Below are positions 56,936 through 64,000 of a DNA stretch of 64,000 bases, in pieces. A program made the translations under genes and the position numbers. The DNA comes from Azolla caroliniana (taxonomy: Eukaryota > Polypodiophyta): assembly GCA_043228905.1 (NCBI GenBank), contig JBHGNT010000013.1, positions 12,152,001 through 12,216,000 of the forward strand, written 5' to 3'. Each line of letters begins with the position of its first letter. The first letter of the stretch is position 1. The notes under the pieces are model-generated. The model searched no databases. It had not been told where the DNA came from and saw nothing but the letters and a program-made list of their open reading frames with translations.

Positions 56936-57108
56936 TGTTCTAGAATGTTCTAGACGTAGAATATTCTAAGAAGTTCTAGGATATTCTAGAATGTTCTAGA
57001 CGTAGAATATTCTAAGAAGTTCTAGGATATTCTAGAATGTTCTAGACCTAGAATATTCTAAGATGTTCTAGGATATTCTAGAATGTTCTAGAATGTTCTA
57101 GAACATTT
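56936..57108 (-). promoter_or_regulatory. heat-shock-element array, right copy
   Basis: Three 46-bp units of alternating TTC/GAA (TTCTAGAACATTC, GAATATTC, GAAGTTC) plus flanking perfect blocks TTCTAGAATGTTCTAGAAC. The array lies upstream of the presumed TATA of the gag-driving LTR. Confidence 0.78.
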
Positions 57109-57154
57109 ACAATAGACAGTCTATTCCAAGAAGTAGCTTTTATTATTTCATATG

Positions 57155-57232
57155 ATCATATGCTATCTTAATGGTTAGATTCTTGATTATGTATTACAAG
57201 GTCTTGGGTTTAAGCCCAAGTGAAGCCATGAT
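57155..57232 (+). other. tRNA-like segment in the right LTR of N
   Basis: A-box-like TATCTTAATGG (57164-57174) and B-box-like GGTTTAAGCCC (57207-57217), antisense to the LTR. Same block as at 55428-55500. Confidence 0.55.
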
Positions 57233-57272
57233 GCTTGTATATTCATGATGCTTATGTATTCATGACAAACTC

Positions 57273-58590
57273 AACCCTAATAATGTCATGTGGTATTGTC
57301 GATTTGCTTCTGAGTTGGCGTGATAACATCATCACCAATGGTCGCTCTAATTGCGTCCACATGAAAGATGGTTATCCTGGAGCCCAAACCGCTGATGCAT
57401 ACATGAGGGAGGGGGTCACCAATGAGTCAAAGAGCCACCCTTTAGTCTGTGGCTCTTGAAAGTATGCTTGGTGGCATTGTCTCTCTAGGAGTGAGAGGGA
57501 TGCATGTCCTCTCGTAAGTCTATCCTTCGCTGCTCGTGTCATCGAAAATTTACCTGAGCGAGCACTAAAAGTGACTCTGAGATAGATGTATGATCCAAAC
57601 ACCTCAACTGGGCTATGGGAGATAGTTAGGTGACACTTAGCTCTAACTTGGGCCGATGTGTCGAAGATAAGGACTTTAGTTTTCCCTAGATTCACTACCA
57701 ATCCTCATTGTGCACAAAAGTCATCTAAGGCATTAAGGTGCCTTTGTAGGTCGTGTTCGGATTCAGAGAGCAAAACTATGTCTTTCGCATAGAGCAAGAT
57801 ACGAACCTACGTATCCCCAAGGACTACTCCGTTGCCTCCCTTACGAGCAATAAAATCTATGATCTCATCAATATAGATCCCAAAAAGTGTCGGTGATATG
57901 GGGCAACCTTGTTTTACACCAATAGTGCTAGTGAAACAATTGGATAGGCCACTTGGGCATCGGACACACGCGGACACTTGTTCATATAGTGCGTAGATGG
58001 CCCAGACCATGTCATCTAGTATCCTCAAGCTTTTAAGCCTATCAAACAACGGCTCTCTAGGATATGTGTCAAAGGCCTTGCGGAAGTCCACAAAACAACA
58101 ATATAATTTCTTCTTGTGAGCCTTAGTTTGGTCAATTAAGCATGTAAGTGTGAAGATATGATCAATGGTGGAGAAGGCTCGTCTAAAGCCAGCTTGTTCA
58201 GGTGCACGAAGATTTAAGGTCTCCATATAATCACTAAGCTCTGCTTCCATTACTGCACCATATAATTTAGCAAGGGTATGACCTATCATAATGGTCTTAT
58301 ATGTATTTGGGTCCATGGGGTCCCCCCCTTTATGTATGGGGGTCACTGTGTTCATAGTCCACTGTGGTGGAAAACCCTCCGCAAGGGCACGATGGAAGAT
58401 TAGAGTTAGGAAGGGAGCTAGGCACTCTCTCGCATATATAATGTGTTCTGCTTGCAATCCTGTCTGGTCCATGGACTTCCTATGTTGTAATTTCTTTATG
58501 ACCTTCGTGACCCTAGAGGTCGTGAAAAGTGTCCCCGTGGTAGGTCAGGGTGTGGAAGGCATTGGAATGGGTGGTTGGTTTGGGATTTAG
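57273..58590 (-). pseudogene. LINE K reverse transcriptase
   Basis: Minus strand: MDQTGLQAEHIIYARECLAP, FPPQWTMNTVTPIHKGGD, EQAGFRRAFSTIDHIFTL, CFVDFRKAFDTYPREPLF, GVKQGCPISPTLFGIYIDEI, the active-site strand LLYAKDIVLLSES (YAKD where YADD is usual) and GLVVNLGKTKVLIF. Stops lie near 57803, 57702 and 57369. The catalytic change and stops show it is inactive. Confidence 0.88.
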
Positions 58591-58979
58591 TAAAGTCTCT
58601 CTGTATATGTGTGCCAGGTTTCAAGATCTTCAATGGGTGTTTGTGGTCTTGGCTCTCGTAGTCTCTTCCATGCCGTGGCGCAATTGCTACTCATGAGCAT
58701 ATGGTAGAGTTCCCAATATTGGGATGCCTCCCACGCCCGTCTCTTACGACGTGTCATCTTGCGCATTTCTTTGCGAGCTTATATTGAGGTAATACTAGAC
58801 ACTGTAAGTTGTCTATGTAAGTCCCTACAATCCTCATCATACCATTTATTTTGTGGCATAGATCCTGATCTACCTTGATTTGAGTGTTTTGTATATGGGA
58901 AACTACTAGTTGCTGCGGAGTGAAGGATGTGTGTGAGTTTCGCACTAAGGCTTTCTAAAGGTAGGGAGGGATCAAGGGA

Positions 58980-59840
58980 AGAGATATGGGCATGAACATG
59001 TTGAGAGTATATGTGGTGTGATGACGTGGTTGACTAGAGTTGGTGACCTTAGAAGGAGTTAATCATGTGGGTAGCTTCAGGGCATCCTATTAGATAATCA
59101 ACTGTGCTTTCCCCTCCTCCATGTGGGAAATATGTGAGCTCTTCCGAGCTCGACCACTTGGCTAAACCATTATATATGACCATCTGATGTCGACTGCCAA
59201 GTTCGAGCAGATGATGGCCAAAGCTCGTGGCGTATGCACCTTGATCCTTTGATCTACGTGTGGTGCCTATGTCTAAAGGATCGACATTTACCATTTCTAG
59301 GTTTCTATTCATCTGAAATATTGTGCATTGTCGAGATTGGGTTCTTGCATTGAAGTCTCCTACAAGGAATACTTTTCCTTGGGAAGAATACCAGATTATG
59401 TCATCCGATAGAGGTTCGTATGGGGAAGGCCCATGTGGCATTCCTTCATCGACTAATCTCGCCAAGCCAACAAAATATTATAATGGGATCCTTTTGGGGG
59501 AAAGTAACAAATGGCGAAAAATATTGCCTGGTCCTTGCTTGTGGAGACTTTCACCCACATAAAACGAGCTTCTGGGTCTGTCCTCAATATTTCTATCCTA
59601 TTATGTAGCTCTCTACGAAACAATATTGTGACACCTCCAGATCCCCTGGTAGTGTGTTGACGTGAGGTTTGTCTAAAAGCGGACTCCCAACAGAATCCTT
59701 CGACCTATGGGAGTCCTCTATTTGGGCTTTGGTGTGTTTCTACCAAGAAAAGTATATCTGATACCTTTAATATCTCCTCTAGGTGGCCAGGGTGTGTCCA
59801 AAGTGCGCCGTTACAATTCCATAAGGTCATCCTAAGTGCA
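58980..59840 (-). pseudogene. LINE K apurinic-type endonuclease domain
   Basis: Minus strand from about 59832: MTLWNCNGAL, ILFLVETH (catalytic Glu region), RRELHNRIEIL, then VFLVGDFNARTQ (GDFNAR motif) and GGGESTVDYLIG. Stops lie near 59700 and 59455. Order and motifs fit the EN domain of L1-type LINEs. The stretch 58591-58979 between EN and RT is decayed linker. Confidence 0.8.
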
Positions 59841-59899
59841 TTTTCTGTCACATGGGCCACACGCCGTCAATTAGTAGTGCAATCATTTATGATCATTCA

Positions 59900-60302
59900 C
59901 CCGTCTCGGTAAAAGGCACGATGCCCTTCTTTACGAGCTTGCATAACTCGTGGCATACAACTCTTGCAATGCTCAATTTGCATCTTAGTGAGGTCTTCAT
60001 CGAGATCGAATTGATCTCTTCTTAAAGAAAGTGATTCTAGAGTCTAAGTCTTTAAATTGAAGAACTAAGGCTCTCTTCCTAGTTGTGTCACATCCGACCC
60101 TCCATGCTTTGGTGCTAGGTAGGGCCTCTGTGTACCCTAACATTTTCCCAAGTGTTTGTGCATCCTCATCTGGGGATGCACCTTCCTTGAGCCCAGTGAC
60201 ACGTACATTTAAGCGTCGGGCTTGACGCATTTTCTCTTCTTCAAGGGTGGTATTAACAATATTTTCATCTTTTATTTCTTTTTTAATGTTTCTTTTAACC
60301 AC
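59900..60302 (-). pseudogene. LINE K ORF1-like RNA-binding domain
   Basis: Minus strand: RRLNVRVTGLKEGASPDEDA (RRM-like start), KAWRVGCDTTRKRALVLQF, then after a frame change LDEDLTKMQIEHCKSCMPRV and AREEGHRAFYRDG. Both match the RRM plus C-terminal domain of L1-type ORF1 proteins with LDEDLT. The start is lost to chromovirus I. Confidence 0.65.
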
Positions 60303-60572
60303 GTCTACCCAATGTCAGGAATAGTACTAAAGCAGAGATGGAATTAGTACTAAGAAGAGTAGTACTATTAGTACTAAGAGGATGGGACTGCGTAAGATTC
60401 CCGAGAGAGGAAGTGAGAAGAGGAGAGAGAGAGAGAAAGATGATGACAACAACTAATATATTATGTGAAAAGATAAGTACAAGCGGCTAAGAGGCTTAAG
60501 ACTGGCGTTGAACCAATTTGGTTCAAAACAATGCCATGTGCCTCCTTTTATAGTGTTTTTAGGAATAATCCT

Positions 60573-60591
60573 GAAGCTTCTAGAATGTTCC
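60573..60591 (-). promoter_or_regulatory. heat-shock element in LTR of I
   Basis: GAAGCTTCTAGAATGTTCC is four perfect alternating GAA/TTC units, 20 bp upstream of the TATA box. This is the usual promoter geometry for HSF binding. Confidence 0.7.
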
Positions 60592-60659
60592 AGAGAGATC
60601 TGGAATATACATCAATTTTCTATGATAAAGCATAAATGAAAATAATATCCTACAAATTA

Positions 60660-60732
60660 CAATTCATAGTCTAATGGTAAGAGCTCGACCCATGTAGCAT
60701 AAGGTCATGGGTTCGAGTCTTGCCATATCATG
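60660..60732 (+). other. tRNA-like segment in LTR of I
   Basis: A-box TAGTCTAATGG (60667-60677) and B-box GGTTCGAGTCT (60710-60720; consensus GGTTCGANTCC) with tRNA-like spacing, antisense to the LTR. The anticodon loop is irregular, so it looks tRNA-derived rather than a working tRNA gene. Confidence 0.6.
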
Positions 60733-60746
60733 ACACTATCTCCCCC

Positions 60747-62468
60747 TTAAAGACGACGAGTGGAACGAGTCGGCGCTGATTGCGGACCGGGTTTGTCCGT
60801 ATATTTTCGGTGGAAATCAGCAAGAAGATCCTGTGCATTGGCAACATGCTCGACGGGTTCCCAAGTACGTTCGCTCGGACTATAACCGAGCCAATCGACC
60901 AAGTAATAAAGTTTGTTGTGAACAAGTTTGGAATCGAGGATGGCAACAACTTCATACTCCGGGCCGACGTCCAACTCCAGCGGAGGCGGCGGTGGTGTCA
61001 CACGATCGGGAATGGTGTTTGCTTTATAAGGTTCAAGAAGAGAACAATGGAAAACCGGATGTATCTGAAGCTGCGGAGGGAGATCAAGGCGGAATGTGAC
61101 ATCATTAATCTTACCCGTAATACGGAAGGGACCAAGTCGTCGATAATCCAACTTGTCGCACGGTCGAGTAGTCTTGATGTGACGACGTAAGAGCCATACT
61201 CGATCTCCGATGGCAAAAGAGGAGGGAATCCGATGACGATCCGCATAAGTCTTCTGTGTGTGTTGAGCATGACGAAGGTGAGTAGAGAGATCCATTTGGA
61301 TCTTGCGTAGCCTCTCCAAATGATCCTCGGCACGAGGGTTGGTAGGTAGCTCCGGGGTGTCGATCACCGACCAGCGAGGATGGAAACCGGTATAAGTGAA
61401 AAATGGGGAGACCCGAGTCGAGGAGTGAATAACATTATTATACGCAAACTCCGCAAAGTGGAGAATCTTAGCCCAATCGTCCTGTTGATAACTCAAGAAA
61501 CACCGGAGATATTGCTCCAGCGTTTGGTTTGTTCGTTCCGCCTGCCCGTCGGTCTAAGGATGGTAGTTGGAGGAGAGGTTGCAGGAGACCTTGAGCATCT
61601 TGAAAAGATGCTGCCAAAATTTGGAGACAAATTGCGGTCCTCGGTCACTGATGATACTATCTGGGAGGCCATGATGCCGAAATACCTCACGCATAACAAG
61701 GGTGGCAGTTTCCTCGCTAGTGATGGCTTTAGTACACGGCACAAAATGTGCCATCTTCGTATATCGATCGACGACGGTTAGGATAGCATCGAACCCCTTT
61801 GAGACCGGCAGATCTGTGATAAAATCAAGACAAATAGACTGCCACGGCTTACTTGGAATTGGTAAAGGTTCCAACAAGCCATATGGATGGTGTCGTGGCA
61901 TCTTTGCTCGGCAACAAGCATCACAGGTCCGAACGTAGTCGTCGACAAAATGGCGCATGTGGGGCCACCAAAAAGATCGCTGCACTAGCTCCAACGTCTT
62001 AATACTACCGAAATGTCTCGACGTATGGGTGTCGTGACAGTGCTGGACGATTTGAAGGCGACAGGAGCAATCGGGGACATATACGCGCTTTTTAAAGAAT
62101 AACAAACCATCATGATATTCGAATTGTCGGTAGTCAATACTTGGTTGTTGAGACTTAGAACAGGATGCCCGAGAAGTATCAATGTGCGCCAGGATGTCTT
62201 GAGCAAAACTATCCGTCTTCAAGGTTGCACGTATGTCATCGGTAATCCGTGAATCCATCGGGGTGTGAAAAATCCGCGTCGTGTGCAATCGTGTTGGTCC
62301 CAAGATTACTTGCTTTTGATTATCAAATGTTTCATCACCAGGACGAGGTGCAAGATATGAACGCCGTGATAGTGCATCTGCTTTTCCTTGCTGCTTCCCC
62401 GGTCGATATGTGATTTTGAAGTCGAAACGCGTGAGGAATTGCGCCCACTGAGCTTGCCGTCGATTTAG
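60747..62468 (-). pseudogene. chromovirus I pol: RNase H end, integrase, chromodomain
   Basis: Minus strand from 62468: RNase H end (FDFKITYRPGKQQGKADALS), HHCC (HCHDTHTSRHFG ... CDACCRAK), core (SICLDFITDLPVSKGFDAI, ISDRGPQFVS, the Glu of DGQAERTNQ), then GDRVWLLRRHIKT, GPFRI and LEPYK. A classical chromodomain ends it: YEVVAILDSKL..KLYYLVDWLGYSPSERTWEP with the aromatic cage Tyr/Trp/Trp positions. The only break is a TAG near 61553 (NYHP, then TDGQAER). Chromodomains of this full type direct integration to methylated-H3K9 chromatin in related elements. Confidence 0.9.
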
Positions 62469-62888
62469 TGTTACCGGCCGGCAAGGAGTCCAAATTACGG
62501 AGTGAAGGAATTAATTAGATATGGTTGTAGATAAGCATAGTGTGGACGGACGGACTGGAAACGGTATGCCGTTCCAGATCCGGACGGATCCCGAATAGGT
62601 GCGAGAGGCACCGTTTTGTACTACGGGCCGGAAACCTATTTAAAGGCCCGGACCCTATTGTAATGACAGCGGATAATTAGTAGAGCTTATGTTGTTTATA
62701 CTTCTGTCTTGATTTCCGTTCTGTAATCACTGTTATATCTTACGCGTGTAATTAACCAAAGCAATCTAATAGTGTAACCTACGTAAGTCGGTGTAATCGT
62801 TGAATCTTAATCCTATGCCGTAATCACCCTTTGGTGAAGTGTCTCCGTGACACCTTGTGTTAGGCCTTGTCCGGTTAAGAGAGTAACA
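62469..62888 (+). repeat. 5' LTR of Ty3-type element J (420 bp)
   Basis: TGTTACCGG...GAGTAACA with matching inverted ends. A TATTTAAAGG box lies near 62636. TTTTGGCGACCACG just after it is the likely primer-binding region, similar in position and start to that of A. It interrupts chromovirus I. Confidence 0.8.
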
Positions 62889-62939
62889 CAGTTTTGGCGA
62901 CCACGATTCCTGCTTTCTCGCAGCGAACGACGGTAATGG

Positions 62940-64000
62940 ATGACTAGACCAACGCACGACTTGGTTACAGACCGAGCTCGACGCATCGCCGAACGGCAAA
63001 GACGGCGTGAGACTTTCCAGCAAGCAGCGCAGGAAATTCGCTCAGATCGTTCATTCTCCAACGAGATCCGGAGAGTCGCGGAGGAATCTCTCCGGTTACG
63101 GCAAACTCGCGACCAGGACGACGGAAGCAGTCTAAGTAGTCTCCGGGAAACCGAACGACTCCTGGAGGCGCTGGCAAGCGGAGAAAATGAGGCAGAAGCC
63201 TTTTCAGCCTACGAATCGGATTCCGAAGGGGGATACAGCGTGCACACGAACTACCAGAGCAGCAACGATACCCCCGGCGGCCCGGAAGACGACGGGTCGG
63301 ATACCGTGCCGACTCCAGAACCGGAACCGCTCAACCAGGGCTATCCGGAATTGCAAACGGAAGCCGTCAACCCACCAACACCGGAAGTGGAAGAAGCAAA
63401 GCCACTAACACCAACGAAAGAGCCGGCAAAGGTACCGGAAGAAGAGCCGGAAAAAGAACCGGAAAAAGGACCGGCAGAAGAACCGGAAGTGGAACCGGAG
63501 AAAGAACCGGAAAAATATCAACAAACGCCACTACAGCGCGGCTTAATACTGGACGACGACATGCCGTTCCAATACTCAAAGTACCGCGATGATCCGGATG
63601 CGGAAGCGCATGTGGATGACTTCGAGCAGACATGGGAAGCAAATCACACGTCCCAGCGAATGACACCGGAGGAAGAAGAACGCTCGAAGATAGCGGAATT
63701 CGGAGTCACGTTGGAGGGACCAGCGACACGATGGCGGCGGTCGCAGGACCCGACGACCATCACAACATTTGCAGAATTAAAAGCAAAATTCTTGCATTTT
63801 TTCCACAAAGAGGTCGACCAGACGACAATGGTGGGCTTGATTTATACGATCCGGCAGGAGGCAGGGGAAAGCATACCCCAATTCGTCATCCGTTTCCAAC
63901 GAATGCATAGCCAGCTTGCCCGTGCACCCCCGGAGGAGGAATTACGGACGATATTTTTAAACGCACTCCGGGAACCGTTACGCACGGTGTGTACGGTGAT
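62940..64000 (+). CDS. element J gag, 3'-partial
   Basis: ATG 62940 (MTRPTHDLVTDRARRIAERQ) opens a frame of at least 353 codons that runs off the window without a stop. The N-terminal third is charged and helical (REITFQ-like Arg/Gln/Glu, then acidic Ser/Asp). Residues about 145-195 are a Pro-Glu-Lys repeat (EEPEKEPEKGPAEEPEVEPE). The Ty3 capsid domain starts near residue 205: YRDDPDAEAHVDDFEQTWEANH, GPATRWRRS, FAELKAKFLHFFHKEV, FVIRFQRMHSQLA, LRTIFLNALREPLR. The capsid resembles that of element A. The frame is undamaged, so J may be young. Confidence 0.88.
   Translation, partial: MTRPTHDLVTDRARRIAERQRRRETFQQAAQEIRSDRSFSNEIRRVAEESLRLRQTRDQDDGSSLSSLRETERLLEALASGENEAEAFSAYESDSEGGYSVHTNYQSSNDTPGGPEDDGSDTVPTPEPEPLNQGYPELQTEAVNPPTPEVEEAKPLTPTKEPAKVPEEEPEKEPEKGPAEEPEVEPEKEPEKYQQTPLQRGLILDDDMPFQYSKYRDDPDAEAHVDDFEQTWEANHTSQRMTPEEEERSKIAEFGVTLEGPATRWRRSQDPTTITTFAELKAKFLHFFHKEVDQTTMVGLIYTIRQEAGESIPQFVIRFQRMHSQLARAPPEEELRTIFLNALREPLRTVCTV

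Larger units (their letters stand above)
55382..57267 (-). mobile_element. element N: gag-only Ty3-type insertion with inverted LTR ends
   Basis: Perfect AACTC duplications at 55377-55381 and 57268-57272 flank 1,886 bp. Both ends are TGTCATGAATAC...: the right end is a full LTR read on the minus strand, the left end is the U3 part of the same LTR read on the plus strand. Between them, on the minus strand, are a short leader and a gag gene cut off before its zinc knuckle. A normal insertion would have direct LTRs and a pol gene. Removing N restores the LINE reading frame, so it inserted as one unit. Confidence 0.8.
56724..57267 (-). repeat. right LTR of N (about 544 bp)
   Basis: Minus strand TGTCATGAATAC...TTCTGACA. 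It carries the tRNA-like block (57155-57232, plus-strand sense), the heat-shock-element array (56936-57108), a TATA-like AAATATAG near 56905, and a T/C-rich R-U5. The 3' end is placed at TGACA by analogy with element I. Confidence 0.75.
54126..60312 (-). mobile_element. LINE (non-LTR retrotransposon) K, broken, host of N and I
   Basis: In minus-strand order: ORF1-like RNA-binding domain, APE endonuclease, reverse transcriptase, C-terminal zinc-knuckle domain. The 3' limit near 54126 is set by a CTTTCTTTCTTTC-type tail (minus strand) and is tentative. Element N interrupts the frame between 57268 and 55376, and chromovirus I replaces the 5' side from 60313 on. The flanking halves join in frame across N. 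Confidence 0.75.
60313..60735 (-). repeat. 3' LTR of chromovirus I (423 bp)
   Basis: Minus strand TGTCATGATATGG...ATTCCTGACA, next to the purine tract AAGGGGGAGATAG. It contains an antisense tRNA-like block, a four-unit heat-shock element, a TATAAAAGG box (60544-60552) and a CT run near 60430. Confidence 0.85.
60313..64000 (-). mobile_element. chromovirus I (Ty3-type), 3' half, interrupted by J
   Basis: The minus-strand 3' LTR is at 60313-60735 and pol at 60747-62468. Ty3-type J is inserted at 62469 (after TTTAG, inside the RNase H codons LNRRQAQ). The rest of I lies beyond J, outside the window. The left LTR edge abuts LINE K at 60312. Confidence 0.8.

Noticed and set aside
55550-57108. CRISPR-like array in the TAGAATATTC repeats
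   Set aside because: Direct tandem units with no spacers, in plant LTRs; heat-shock elements explain the pattern.
55382-57267. DNA transposon with terminal inverted repeats
   Set aside because: The inverted ends are LTR sequence with TGTCA termini, the cargo is a Ty3 gag, and the 5-bp duplication fits retroviral-type integrase; no transposase.
60660-60732. Functional tRNA gene
   Set aside because: A and B boxes are good, but acceptor pairing and anticodon loop are not; it is fixed inside an LTR.

Overview
The window looks like nuclear DNA of a land plant with a retrotransposon-rich genome. It holds one recognisable host gene, a four-exon DUF630/DUF632 gene (45478-48904). Around it are nested LTR retrotransposons, a LINE, a short plastid-derived piece (atpI) and a piece of 25S rRNA gene. 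A chromovirus with a classical chromodomain and a Ty3-type pol that reminds me of fungal and non-seed-plant elements hint at a fern, lycophyte, moss or gymnosperm rather than a flowering plant. That is inference from memory, not a placement.

Left nest (1-38400). I resolved target-site duplications and LTR ends by eye. From outside in: an old copia remnant (L, 37870-38400) was hit by copia F (3551-4789 and 36868-37866, other end outside the window). F was hit by Ty3-type G (1640-3550, itself hit by copia H, 1-1639) and by Ty3-type A (4790-36867). A was hit by copia E (5340-10938) and by Ty3-type B (14058-31465, minus strand). B was hit by copia D (18806-24351, intact and very young) and by copia C (25024-29903). 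This is five levels deep. A carries a large extra coiled-coil reading frame between integrase and its 3' LTR. B carries a 141-bp fragment of 25S rRNA gene in its integrase.

Middle (38400-54130). AT-rich, nearly gene-free DNA with one decayed copia integrase, tandem duplications and a plastid atpI fragment flanks the host gene. Its promoter and 5' UTR are full of GA/CT/CA microsatellites. Splice sites give a consistent 726-residue protein.

Right nest (54130-64000). A minus-strand LINE (K) holds two later insertions. One is chromovirus I (60313 onward, minus strand), itself hit by Ty3-type J (62469 onward, running off the window). The other is N (55382-57267), a gag-only element whose two ends are the SAME LTR end in inverted orientation, bounded by a perfect 5-bp target duplication. 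The LTRs of N and I share an unusual design: TGTCATGA start, an antisense tRNA-like Pol III A/B box, then heat-shock-element repeats, then a TATA box. This heat-shock/tRNA-like LTR family, and the head-to-head U3-ended insertion, are the best candidates for something undescribed.
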